Positions 1 to 12,361 of a DNA stretch of 64,000 nucleotides are shown piece after piece. Under the pieces are notes generated by a model. The model was not told where the DNA came from and made no database searches. It was given only the letters and a program-made list of their open reading frames with translations. This DNA comes from Sycobia sp. Sy_11 (taxonomy: Eukaryota; Arthropoda; Insecta; Hymenoptera; Epichrysomallidae). Numbering within the stretch: the first letter of the stretch is position 1; the number at the start of each line of letters is the position of its first letter. Location of the stretch: contig JACCIC010000015.1 in NCBI GenBank assembly GCA_018907035.1, positions 3,478,001 to 3,542,000 on the forward strand, written 5' to 3'. The translations under genes were made by a program, and so were the position numbers.

Positions 1-700
1 CCGTAATATTCAAAAGAGTAAAAATCAAAGTTGAGAAAAATAAGAATATGGAATTAATTAGTTACAACTATATTTTTGGTTGTTGAAATCATTAAAACAG
101 TAAAATTCTGCACCTACAAGTATTTATTATTAAATAATTAATGAGCAGAGTAAGTAACGAAGAATCGATATTTTGAAATATATAATTAAATAAATCTAAA
201 AAGCCTAAAATACGAATTAATTTGTAAAGAAAATGAAATTATAAAACGCAAAATAACACATTGGAACTCTTTCGAAGACTCGGTTCTTTGAATTTGACTG
301 GAATAATACAAAGAGTAGCACCGCAATGGAATTGGATGATAGAATTAAATTTTATTCATACTGAAAAAGATAATTCCGATTAAATACCTCTAAACTGAGG
401 TCTGCAAAATTTTAAAACTGAAATACCACCATTTTCAAAGTACAATAATTTGTAAGTAATAAATTACTATATATTGAAAATAATACTATACTATATATTG
501 ATTCGAATAACTCGAACAGATCAAGCCAATTAAAGCATCTAAAAGTTCTCAGTTCTTCTTTCAAGTATTATAAAACGAAGAAGTTTATAAAGACTAGGTA
601 TAATATATTTTAACTTGAACTTTATCTGTAGAACACATTATTCACAATTGTACTACTTCAATAAATGCTAGTAAAATATATATTTTGATTAAAATAAATG
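1..700. other. Left flank, no gene recognised
   Basis: AT-rich DNA downstream of gene A. No exon 1-type sequence of a further array member and no transposon signature seen. Confidence 0.5.
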
Positions 701-780
701 GATTACACAAAGCATTTATTAATTAATAAATAGCCATGTATCATATATACAATACATATTATTATTTTACAATATACATT

Positions 781-3700
781 TTATTCTATTAATTGAGAAA
801 TGTGTAGATGATTATTATAAATTCGTGTTCCTGCTGCATAATATCCATATTTTACTCCATTAATAAAGGTTTGAAAATATGATACTTTTGTGTAGATACC
901 ACCTCGAGTAGAACCTTGTAAAGTATCATCACAGTCTTGGTTATGTATAGTTGCGATTCCTATCACTTTATTATCGAACTGAAGCGGAGCACCCATATCT
1001 CCCTGTAAAATACATTTATTAATTATAAATAAAATTATTTAAAAATTTTCTAGGCAATGACATTACTGTAGATCTATAAATATATCAGAAACGAAACTAG
1101 TAGAACTGAAGTTCGTTTAGGGATTTATTTGTAATATAAGTGATATTTATTTGTATAATAAGTGAAGAAACGAATTAGCTAAAAATCTAATGAACAAAGA
1201 AGGAAAATATCTATCGCATGGAATTTCTGAGGCTATTAAAGCTTCACTTAGTGGTGAAAAACATTCAATACGTCATTTAAATAGAAAACATATTACAATG
1301 AAGCAATATAACGACTAGTAGCGTAGGTAAAATCAAAGAGGGGAAAATAGATTTTACTCTTTATTCCTGCTTTGTATTACGATCTCAACATATCGAAAGG
1401 TCCATGTAACGTGACATGTGTTATAAGCTCTTAAATGATAACGCCACTACCTTTCACGGAGCAGATAGAGATAGTTTATTATCCATCACACTGCACTAAT
1501 TAATATTTCATTTAAAAAAAAAAAACTTACCAGACAAAGACCCCGAACTTGGTAATTCCTGTCAGGCGTCATCACACCACAAACCAAAGTTAGGGAATTC
1601 ATATACGTGTAACGTGACATGCATTCTTGAGGAGGTTTAATTTGAACAAATGCATATGTTAATTCCTGATGGGTTGTAAGATGTAATTTTATGCGATCGC
1701 TGTTTTCCAGAAAGGCTGAATCATTGGTTGTATTGAGGCCAAATCCTGCTACGTCCCCAGTTAGATTATAAAAGCTTTCATCAAATTCCGGTATTTCAAG
1801 TGCGAATAAATTCATTGCATCCAAATCCAATCTATCTTTTAACTACAATACAATACAATACAATACAATACAATAATATAATTTATATACAGGTAATATA
1901 AAGATTATTATTTTATTATAACAAGGATCACTGTTTTCACAAACGTAAAGGCATATACTTTAAAACATTAGGCAATAACGAATACAAAAAGAATATCGTG
2001 TAAGAGTACCAATTTTAACTATAAACATGATGTCGCACTTGTGCATTTCACATACTCTTTTTCAGGTTACAGATAGGTATAAGACAAGAGTTGTGATAGA
2101 CACGGTCGCGAGCAGACGTGTGTACGCGTGTCTCATTAAATCGAATTTAATTGTTTTATGAAATCTCGTCTAAACTGTCAAATATTAAAGTGCAGTGGTA
2201 GTTATAGTGCAAAGAAAACACCTGTCGCATTGAGCTGTATCAAGGTGATGCAGCTCAAGAAGCGCAGCACAAAAAATTACCAAAAAAGACAACTCAAATC
2301 AACGAAAATATGTCTCCCAGTAACTCTGAAACTAACGGTCGATCTTATGCAAAAGCTGCAGAAAAAAGTGTAAAACCTAAAAAAGAACAAGCCATCATTA
2401 TAGATTTAATAGAAGGTCTCACAAATGAAGACTATATCGATGGTTTAGAGCTGTTAACTAATGTAAATAATATTACGCATATTTCTAAAATTTCTGGTGC
2501 AAGAGTGTGTATTTTTCTTAAAAGTGAGTCTATAGTTGAAGAGCTGTCAAATAAACTAGTGAAAGTTAAAGAATACTTATTAAAAATAAAACCTTTTATA
2601 GAACGAAATAAAAGAGTCGTTATATCTAATGTGAATCCAGTAATACCCGATTCGGTCATAATAAATGTGCTAAAAATTAAAGGAATTACGCCTGTCTCTC
2701 AAATTAGGGAAATAAATGCAGGTCTACATAAACCAGGAAGATCTCATATACAATCATTCAGGAGACAAGTATATATAAAAGAAGAAGATGAAAAACACCT
2801 GACAGAATCGCAACAAATCAATTTTGATAATATCAATTACTGGATTTACTTCAGTACTGATTCGACTTGCTTTGTTTGAAATCAAAGTGGTCATGTAGCT
2901 AAGTTTTGTCCGCGCGACGCGGAAAAATCATACACGAATCTAACACAAATGAGTCCGCTAAATACCAAAGGCTATATGTATGAAGCACCAAATGAAACCG
3001 CAATAACATCAATACTTGAAAATACAGACACAGAAATGAATGTTATAGAGAAACAGAATATAGGAGTTATAAACAAGCCTCTTAAAAGACCGCCTTCTTC
3101 GTATTCAACAGAAGAAACCTCCTCAAATATCGATCAAACTCAAATTGGAGTGATTCCTGATAACGAACTAATTCTAACAAAACGAAAGACTGCTTCTATA
3201 GCCATGAACGAGACTAACTTTAAAAAACCACGAGAAAAGAAAAAAAATTGACTTAATGGAATTCAAAAATTCTAAACCAAACATAGAACCAACAGAAGAT
3301 CTAGCAATAGTCAAAACAGTTTTTAATGATCAAAAAAATACCTTTACCTTAAATTATGAACAGTTTAAAAGTTTTTGGGATCAGTCTAGAGACATCAAAT
3401 CTACATAATTTAGCATCGCAATATACAGAGGATACTAACAACATGGTAACTATAATTAACTGTGTTTACGAACACGTCACAGACAGAAAGTTGAAAACAA
3501 AACTTACGAAACTAAGGAAGAAATTAGAACGGTTTAATACTACAGAAAGTGAAAGTGAAATGTCACAATAATAATATAATACATCAATATATATAAATTC
3601 GAAATGGACTATCGCGAAATCAGCTTAAAAATACTATACTAGAAGGCACGTAGTATAAATAACAAAAAAGATGAACTTCAGAAAATGCTTCAAGATTTGG

Positions 3701-6700
3701 ATATCTTTGTCGGAGTTGAATCCTGGCTAAAAAGTACAGAAGAATCAGTAAGAAAAGCAAATTTCGCAGGATTCAAGACCTTCAGAAAGGATCGAGCATG
3801 CGCTAAAGGTGGAGGCATCGTTATATTAATTCGTAACCATATCGCTTACACTGAAATAAACAACTTACGTCACCATTCGCACGTTGAAATGGCCGGTATA
3901 AAAATTACGAATCTATCGAAACCTCTACACATCATTACATGTTATAAGTCCCCGAAATCACTATGTCGCAGATCCAATGGGGTGAAATATTAAATAATGT
4001 AAATAGTTATGAAAATACGATTTTAGTCGGCGATTTCAACGCGCATCATACGAATTGGAACTGCGACAAAGACGATACAAGCGGAGAAAAAACTACTCAA
4101 TTCAAATCTTAAGTTTCATCAATTCAAATCTTACTATACATAATATACACACGAAAACACACATTCAAGACAACACCGAAAAATTATCGAATATAGACCT
4201 TATTTTTTCTACCCCTAATATAGCAGACAAAATCATCTTTACGTGTAGCGAACCAACTTTCGGGTCAGATCATTTCCCCTTACATATTAATTTTAACACA
4301 GAAAAAGTCATTTATCACAAAAGAACGTTTAATCTTACGTCACAGCGCACAAAATTGGATGAGGTTTGTTTATTATTAGAAAATAATTTTGTAAACTTTG
4401 TGTCAGCAGATTATACAAACCTGCTGGCGAGAGAAAAATATGTAACTTTAATAAAAGTATTAACTGAAGCTAGAGTGAATACTCTACTAAAAGTGAATAC
4501 TCCCGATAAAAAAATTGTCAGTGGTAAACTACATAAAAATCCTACACCTTGGTGGGATTCAGAGTGTGATAGGGTGAAGCGACTACGAAAAGCGGCTCTT
4601 AAAAAATGGCAATTCTCCAAAAAATATAACGATTACGAAAATTATAAAAAATGTATCGCGGAAGCAAGAAAAACGTTTAAAAATAAGAAAAAAGAACATT
4701 TTATTCCGTTTTCTGCTAGCATTAACTTTCAAACTATTAAAAGATACGTTTGAAACAGTACAAAAATTTTAAAAAATAGATGGGCGAAAATAACATCTTT
4801 ACATACCTCTGAAAATCACCAAGATGAATAAAAAATCGCACAAGCTCTAGACAAAGTGTGCCCTCCTTGATGTAAAATAGACTCCCGAAACAATACCAGT
4901 TTGTTGCAATAACGATTTTCTTAATAGCGAATTGAACTATGCTGAATTTAGTACAGCCCTTCACTCTACAAATGAACGCTCAGCTCCCGGAATAGACGGA
5001 ATTAATTATTTTACACTAAAATAAGCTTCCAATCAAATATAAGCTTATCTTATTAGACATTATAAATGAAATGTACCAAACCGGAGATTACCCTCAACAA
5101 TGGCGAGAATCTTACATACACTTTATTAGCAAATCAGATGGTGAAAACGTCAGGCCCATCTCACTAACTTCATGCATTTGTAAAATCTTAGAAAAAATGG
5201 TAAAAAACAAATTAGACTGGATGGATAGAAAATAATGACCTACTACCACCAAGCCAATCGGGTTTTCGCAAAGGACAGTCGACAATAGATAATCTAACTA
5301 ACCTAACGCTCAATATTGAGGAATCTTTTAGTAAAAAAAAAGATCTACTGGCTACATTTTTAGATATTAAGAGTGCATTCCATAATGTAAACTCAGAGAT
5401 TTTATTAGTAAAGTTGTCTAAGATTGGCTGTCCATTAAATTTAATAAAATTCGTAAAACATTTAACATTTGAAAGGTACATTTACACAGACAGCACGTAC
5501 AAAACACCGAGAATTACATACAAAGGAGTGCCACAAGGTGGAGTGCTAAGTCCTCTTCTATATAATATATATATAAGCAATATAACTGAGAGGCTACCTA
5601 AAAGTGTCACTATCTCGCAATTCGCAGATGACATTGCCCTTTACTGTAATAGAGCGTCACCAAAATCAAGTACAATACTTCTAGAAAAATCTATAAACAT
5701 TCTTCATGCCAATTTAAATAATTTAGGCCTTGATTTATCTCCAGAAAAAACGGCATTTATTCATTTCAATAAACGCAATATTAAACCAGGAGAAACAAGC
5801 ATAGAGGTAAATAAAACAACTATAAGATCTAGTGAAAATGTCCGGTTTCTAGGAGTAATATTTGACTATAAAGCCAATTTCAATGAACAGATCAAAGTAG
5901 TAAGGAAAAAATGCTTAAGTAGTAGTGAAGTACTTGGTGGGGTTCAGATGCAAAAACACTAATTATTCTGTACAAGAGTTTAATTAGATCGATTTTAAAC
6001 TATAGTTGTTTTATTTACTTCCCTAGTTGCAAAACTAAAATACAAATTTTGGAAAAAATACAATATGCCGCTATTAGACTTGCCTTAGGGTACAGAAATA
6101 GCACTACTACTAATATATTAACCGCAGAATCAAAACTACAATATATTAAAGATAGAACCACTTTCTTATGCGAAACTTATCTGAGCAAAATCTGCTCAAA
6201 CAGTAAACTACAAATGTATAAAACAATGACAAGAATTAAAAAATCGCTTGGAAATATTTCTAGTAAAATTAAATTTCGCTATACACTATTATTACACTGT
6301 TTAGTAGAGCAAGACTTTGAAAAAAACATATATACAAGCGAAAAATTTCCCGTGTAGACGTATAATTATAAAATCCTAGCAAATCACATCAACATAGATA
6401 TAGAATTTGGAAAAACATTGTCAACAGATAGAAATCCAAATAAAAAAATTGACGATATAATTTCTATAAATTCTGCCTGCGCGATCTACACAGACGGGAG
6501 CAAATCGGAACATAACGAATCAGTAAGAAGTGCATGTTATTGCCCTGAGTTACAAAAAACTATAATAAAAAGTACATTTAATTTCGCTTCAGTGTACACT
6601 GCAGAATGTATAACGCTAAGTGGCGCAGTAGATATCGCACTAAATAACTTAGACAGAAACGTATACATTTTTACAGATTCCCTTAGCGCATTAAATAAAT

Positions 6701-9700
6701 TGAAAAGCCCAAACCTTAGTATTAAAAACAATCCATACATACTAGAAATAAAAGAAAAGTATGATTTTTACTCTCGTAACACACCAAACAATAGCGAAAT
6801 AAAATTTTTCTGGGTGCTATCTCACATTGGAATCAAGGGAAATGAGATAGCTGATACGTTACCTAAAAAAGCAGCGCAAAGTGAGCCAACGGCCAATTTA
6901 AAAATTCCGTACACTGATCTGAAACAATATTACAAAGCGAAAGAACAGAGTTATAGAGTAAATTCAAAATAAGGGAGCCGAATATTTTACTAAATATGTA
7001 ACTAAATACAGAGATTCTCTAAATTAAATCTTTGTCGAGAAATAGTGAGCATGATTAATCGATGCCGATCGGGCCATTACAATTTGGCCTACTCACTCGC
7101 GCGAATAAACATAGTATCTAGTCCTGAATGTCAATGCGGAAATGCACAACAAGACCTAAATCATATTTTCTGACAGTGCCGGCTATATAATCAACAAAGA
7201 ATATTGTTAATTGAAAAATTGCACAAATTAAATTTTGGACTTCCTCTATGTATTGAAATATTATTGTCAATGCCGACGAATATTATCTGTAAAACTATAC
7301 ACACTTTTTTAAAAAATTGTAATCTGAAATTATAATTGTAATCTTATATATGTATATGTATATGTGCATGTATGTGTATGTATATGTCTATGAAATCCTT
7401 GTTGCAGAATAATCTCTTTTAAGAGATTAAAACTGCATAAATAAAAAAAAAAAAGGTATAAGACAGAAGAGAGAAGAAACTATTAATAGTAAGAACCTCA
7501 TGAAATCTTCTCTTACGTATCAAAAATATGTGTGCAAGGACGATTTTGCAGATAGAGACATACTCTTTACAAACGCGATTAAAAACAAATACATATCATA
7601 AATAATATTGGAATTAAAACAAATTCATATCACAGAGTCTCCTTTACGAACTGACATAGCTCAGTCTTAAATACCCAACTCGCGGATGTTCTTGTCGCTA
7701 TAAAAGTTTTCAAATTTCATTTTAAATGTTACAGAAATGAAAATACCATATTTCCACTAGTGATAGAGAAAAAACGTCTTTTCCAAACCTATACGTTAAT
7801 ACATAATTTATGAAGAAATTGGTTTCGCTTTTATTTTATTTATTACCATCACGACGGAATTAAAAAGAAGCGTATTGATTTCAAAAGTAGCATCGTCAAA
7901 GCGAGTTGAGACATAATACAGGATTGAAATGGAGTGCAGTTATAGTTTAAATCAAAAACAGTGCAATTTATCAGAATCCATTACTGTTTTGATGATGCTA
8001 TGAGAGATTTGATGCATTCTTCATTTCAATTTCATTGAATTCATCAATTTTTTTTACCTTATTCGTAAGCAAAATCTGTGAAAACTTTACTAATTTGCCA
8101 AGTATTAAGGATATTTTATTCTTTAGTATTGCAGATGATATCGATTCACGTCGAGTATAATTTATGAGTTATGTTTGCATTCGATAACAACGCATACGAT
8201 ATTTCATTTACCAATGTGCCTAAAATTTTCACAGCAGAGTAAATCGATCGTTTTTACATTTAAAACTGAAAATAAAATATGAAAATCTGTATAGCCGCAA
8301 TAATATGTCCCTCCGGGATGTTTAATTCACGCCGACGGTCTAACCGACTATTTATTACTAATGTTACTGGTGATAAACACAAATGTGTTTTTATCATAAA
8401 TAAATTAAAATAAAGGGCCCTTGCTTGATGCGGCCCTGAATTTCGCTTTGCACAGCAATACACCATAATCAGATACAGTGTCAAAAAAGTCTAATTTTTT
8501 ATTAATATTATTAGTCGTATTGATTTTACCCTCGCTACTGCTAAGTCATAATGCGTTGTTGCAACAGAGCTGTACAAGTAAGTATAGATTTCTATAATTT
8601 CTCTTAAATCCAGATGTTTAGCTCTAATCACGAATTGACCTACGACTGCGAAAAAGGCTTGCTTCTTCAATTTACTCTGGTTACCTATAAAGCATCTAGC
8701 TGATGATAATAACAAATCAGGACTAATAATGGTCGCGCCGCCAAGTAAATTAGTGGTGGCAGAAGTGTTGTATTTTCCGATTATAACAGCTACATGTTTA
8801 TAGCTTTCAGGATATATCGGATAGCCACCTATGATTTCCTCCGCCGTAAATCCTAATGCTGAAAACAAAAAATATAAATGGTATAATAAGAAACGATATT
8901 AACGCTGCCGGGATTTGAACCTTCAAACGGACTTTTAATAGCCACATTAGAGTCATGCATCGCGTATCAATTATATACAAAGTTAATGGTCAATGATCGA
9001 GAGTATATAGGCTTTTCGTCAATCTAAAGGCAAATAACATAATAATAAGAATAACAATCGCATGTCGATAATTATATCATATTACTTTTTACACTTTTAC
9101 ATTTATAATTTTTTTTCCATTCCATATCTTCCGACGGCAAAGTGAGAAATGCATACGGAATACACAATAAATTCGGTACAGTTCATAATCTAAAAATTCT
9201 TCATTTATGCCTTTTATTGATGTTCTACCGAAATCGATACATAATCCGTAAAAAAAAACACTAACTTCTGGCATTCGCCATTTTCAAAGGTATATCCATG
9301 CAAAGCTTTATTATTACATTAAAAAAAAAATTCTAGTCTTCTATATCTTTCTATACAAAATCCATTTGGCATTAAAGGGAAATTTTCAAATGATTCCAAA
9401 GACGATACAAATTGAAACATGAAAATTCTTCATTTTTCACTATTTATAACGAGTACATCTATATACGTCAATAAATTGATATATATGCACGATCGATTAT
9501 TAAAAGCTTTCAAATTATTCTTTAAATTAATAAATATTTTTATCTAGCTTACAGTCTTTATAAAATCACCTAATTATACTTATAATTCAGTCAGACTGTC
9601 AAACTTTGTTTATAATTATACCCTTAGAATCTGAAATGGAAATTACTAATAAAAAATAAAATTAAAATTAAATTAAATTAAATTAAAAAATTAATATATA

Positions 9701-11212
9701 TTCTACATTACTAAAGGGCAACCTGACCACTTTAAATTTAAATTCACCTATAATGTTTGACGTTTCGAAACGCTCTGGTTCATCTTCAAGGTCTAAACTA
9801 AAATAAAAACCTAACATTCTAATATATATACACAATCCCTACCCCTAAATTTATTTATATAATATTTATAGAACCCTCTCTCCTCTTGATTTAAAATGTA
9901 AAACAAATTTTATTTTAATTGATAATTTTATATAAAATGATAAGTACTGTCCAATTTACTTTACTCTAACATTAAATTTATATTATTGTAATTTTTCCAA
10001 ATATGTACACTTTTAAGATTTTATCTTAAAATCTAATATATACTTTTAACAGCTTGTTCTAAAACATTTACATGTTCAAAATCGAAAGAATTTAAGAAGT
10101 AAGCTATGTTCCTTTACCCATGTCAAAAATATTTTACAGTGTAACAAACTAGCTTTACCGATAAAAATATTTATTAATTTATTTCACAACAATTGGCATG
10201 AGTACAAGTTATAATTTCCAATTTTGTCTATAGAATTACAGTTTTTCAAACAAATTATTAAAGGAAGTCCAAGAGGCTGGTCGTTTGCTCCAACTGCTCC
10301 TCATTCATTTGGTTAATTTAATTAATTATTTACGTAATACGGACAAGTGACTTTTTTGCTTATTATTTGTTAAAAATGTTAAAACAGCATACGTATTAAT
10401 ATTGTTATCTTCTGAATAATTCCAAATAATAAGAAGAAACAATAGTCGTATTTTACATAATTCCAGTAAATTAAAAATAGAGTTTAAGATTATAGGTTAA
10501 ATGGAGTGCACATGGCGAGTACTTCGTAATACGTATATAAAAAGGTAACAACTTAACTTAATTATAAATAATTGAAAAAGACACTTCCTGAGATAAATTT
10601 ATTGAAATGTAAATTATCAAAGTTCAAGTATATCATGACACAACTGTATTTATTGCATAGTCTTAGATGTTTATGTTATCTTATGATAATTTGATTATTA
10701 TTATTATATATAATTGATTATGAGTTCAGTATCGTTCAGGTTGAAATTGTCATATGAAAAAGGACATATAAATTATATTCTCTTTTCCAGTCGAAAATTC
10801 TAAATTTATCTAAACTATTTGACTGTTAATTTATTTCCCAAATAATAAAAAAACAAATCTGCAGCCGAGGCGCATTGGTGGCATGACCAAGCATGTCATG
10901 AGGTTGACGTAAGCCAGTAAAGTTTTCGTGAGATAGTTTCAAAAACTTAAAAACGCAGAAGACGAAGATTACTGTGAAAGGCCGAATGGACGAGTAGGTG
11001 GACATAATGATCCATTATATAAACGCAAAAAAAAATCTTTTACACGCAAGCCATTTTACATCGTTTTCATCAGTAGTACATTTATATATACATAAGAAAA
11101 TTACTTGTTCTCCTAACAGACAAAATGGAAAAAATTATAATTACTTACCTTGGCCAATCAAAAAGATACTAATAATTGATAATACAATCGAATATAAGTT
11201 AAAATGAATCAT
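781..11212 (-). CDS. Gene A: secreted inactive S1 serine-protease homologue (4 exons)
   Basis: Exons, 5' to 3' on the minus strand: 11149-11212, 8530-8858, 1531-1842, 781-1002, all GT-AG, phases 1/0/0; 308 aa. Exon 1 encodes MIHFNLYSIV followed by a hydrophobic run, a signal peptide ending near GFTA. The S1-like domain starts EEIIGG with no Arg/Lys before IIGG, so no trypsin-type activation site is visible. The His57 site reads LSSARC (His to Arg, about residue 76). The Asp102 site is kept (HYDLAV, residue 126). The Ser195 motif is GDMGAP (Ser to Met, residue 238). The Cys pairs 168/182 and 191/220 are present; Cys42 is lost. It ends with the shared tail IYNNHLHISQ. Family knowledge: losing His and Ser abolishes proteolysis, so a binding or regulatory extracellular role is inferred. 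Intron 2 (6.7 kb) carries a LINE and intron 1 a Penelope-like fragment. An AATAAA lies at 715-720. The function and partner are unknown. Confidence 0.85.
1845..1876. repeat. (CAATA)n pentanucleotide microsatellite
   Basis: About six units of CAATA directly beside the acceptor of gene A exon 3; it forms the pyrimidine-rich side of that splice site on the minus strand. Confidence 0.85.
2310..3571 (+). pseudogene. LINE ORF1 (gag-like, zinc knuckle), broken
   Basis: Starts MSPSNSETNGRSYAKAAEK. The frame is open to a premature TGA at 2877-2879, which replaces a Cys codon of the CCHC knuckle: the text reads CFV-stop-NQSGHVAKFCPRD. The same frame then continues to a stop at about 3251. A further conserved segment (LHNLASQYTEDTNN) follows in another frame to 3571, so at least one frameshift is present. 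Role by family: nucleic-acid chaperone of the retrotransposition particle. The second LINE (58.1 kb) has related segments in the same order. Confidence 0.7.
3600..7332 (+). pseudogene. LINE ORF2 (endonuclease, reverse transcriptase, RNase H), broken
   Basis: The endonuclease is visible as DIFVGVESWL (about 3700), GGGIVILIRNHI, VGDFNAHHTNWN (about 4027) and FGSDHFPLHI (about 4260). The reverse transcriptase shows RPISLTSC, AFHNVNSE, GVPQGGVLSPLLYNIY (about 5527) and QFADDIALYC (about 5620), the last carrying the catalytic Asp pair. RNase H shows IYTDGSKSEH (about 6485), IFTDSLSALN and HIGIKGNEIAD. A Cys/His motif lies near 7130-7175. The frame is broken several times (near 3993, 4080, 4753, 5230, 5962 and 6355), so no full protein is made. 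Confidence 0.75.
8893..8975 (-). other. tRNA-like fragment (B-box match)
   Basis: The minus strand contains GGTTCAAATCCCGGCAGCG, matching the T-arm/B box of a tRNA, preceded by ACTCTAATG and a variable region. I could not fold a convincing anticodon stem or find the 5' acceptor strand, so this is more likely a degraded tRNA or tRNA-derived repeat in gene A intron 1 than a working tRNA gene. Confidence 0.25.
9525..10135 (-). mobile_element. Penelope-like 3' fragment in gene A intron 1
   Basis: Shares with the 29.9-kb element the terminal sequence (TTTATC..CTTACAGTCTTTATAAA, plus strand), the block with GGGCAACCTGAC and TCGAAACG, and a C-terminal peptide remnant (HVNVLEQ on the minus strand near 10070). 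Only the last coding residues and the 3' non-coding region remain. The hammerhead-like core is decayed here (TTGAAGA ... GAAACGTC). Confidence 0.6.
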
Positions 11213-11239
11213 TTTATCCGTTTATATCATCGATATAAT

Positions 11240-11285
11240 TGAGATGACTGTAAAGTAATTATTAAGCCATATAGTTTTTATATCT
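11240..11285 (-). promoter_or_regulatory. Core promoter of gene A
   Basis: On the minus strand a TATAAAAA box (11275-11282) lies about 65 nt before the ATG. It is followed by CTATAT, CTTAATAATTACTTT and AGTCATCT. The last block is at the distance expected for an initiator (TCA core). The whole block is nearly identical to that of gene B. Confidence 0.55.
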
Positions 11286-11512
11286 ACAGCTACATGCCTT
11301 TATACGAAGATAAGTAAAATATCTCTTAAAATTATTTGTACAATGTAATTATATATTATAATCTGCTCCTCGTTTGTAAATGAGCTAGCTTTATATCAAT
11401 TTAAATTCAAATGAAATTTATTAGTAATGTTCTAACATGTCCTTTATTTCGATTAATTATTTATTGATTAAACGAGTGAAATTTTAGTAAACTTCAATAT
11501 ACGAATATAAGT

Positions 11513-11572
11513 GTTATTTTATGTTATTTTATATTATATTATATTATATTATGTTACATTATGTTATGTTCA
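11513..11572. repeat. (TTATA/TTATG)n degenerate pentanucleotide repeat
   Basis: Tandem ttatt/ttata/ttatg units upstream of the gene A promoter. Confidence 0.7.
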
Positions 11573-12166
11573 ATGTTCGAATATAAGCAACTGTTTTTTT
11601 AGTCGTGAGCAAAGCAAGGAAAGTAAACTCTCGCGAGGTCAGAATTTACTTCTATATTTTAGCGATACTTTATACCTCGATAACTATTAAATTATATCAA
11701 ATTTATATGATTATTTGATTTAAGTTGCTGTAAAATATGTTTTACTCTAATAAATATTTTTTTTATATCGAGATCCATTCATCAGAAAATAGATTTTCGT
11801 GGAAATACTAAAAAGTAAATATGATTTTATCTAAAATATTTCTAGTTTTTTAATGTGAGAATTAACTGATCACAGAGTCCAATGGTTTTAATAATAGAAA
11901 ATTAAAGGAATAAAATTTAAGAAACTGTAATAATAATAAAAATAAATATAGTTACTAAAATTATTTTCTTCAATTTCTTATTTGTCACTGCATCGACCAC
12001 TGCGACCACTTAATTCAAACATCAATAAACATCATTTCAATAGTGAGTCAAATCGTCTTGACAAGTGCAATATTTAAATACAAAGAAAAAAAATACAGAT
12101 ATGAAAGATAAAATAGTTCTTAATTTTTATTTTAATGAATGCAACGATTAATTCCAGAACATATTG

Positions 12167-12361
12167 TCAGCAGTCCTCTTCAGGCCAAGAATCTGTAGAT
12201 ATTAGTGCGTCAGGAAAATGGTCCCATGGCTTTCTTAAATTGTTCGGTTCAACTTTGAAAGAAATTGCATTAAAACTGTTTACGTTGACCAGGCATCTTA
12301 GAAATTTAAAAAGCAACTCATCCATCTTTCGTCTCCATGTTACCCGAGATAATCCATCTAA
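12167..12361 (-). other. Unidentified protein-like open frame, possible terminal exon or gene fragment
   Basis: A 64-codon open frame on the minus strand, ending TGA at 12167-12169. Its composition is unlike the low-complexity frames around it, with several Trp, Pro and acidic residues: RKPWDHFPDALISTDSWPEE near the C-terminus and VTWRRKMDELLFKFLRCL before it. An AG that could serve as acceptor (ATTAG) lies at its 5' edge. I do not recognise the family. The opposite strand also has a 92-codon open frame with an ATG (12135-12413), so either strand, or neither, may code. No other exon was found nearby. Confidence 0.3.

Larger units (their letters stand above)
2087..7453 (+). mobile_element. Near full-length non-LTR retrotransposon (I/R1-like, with RNase H) in gene A intron 2
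   Basis: About 5.4 kb, plus strand, opposite to gene A. It is flanked by a perfect 12-bp target-site duplication AGGTATAAGACA (2075-2086 and 7454-7465) and ends in a short A-rich tail. It encodes a gag-like ORF1 with a zinc knuckle, then an apurinic-type endonuclease, a reverse transcriptase (FADD), an RNase H (YTDGS) and a C-terminal Cys-rich motif (CQCGN...H). Several frameshifts and stops make this copy defective. The perfect duplication and the still readable domains suggest a fairly recent insertion. An RNase H domain after the RT points to the I group rather than the typical Jockey lineage; the exact family cannot be named by eye. Confidence 0.85.
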
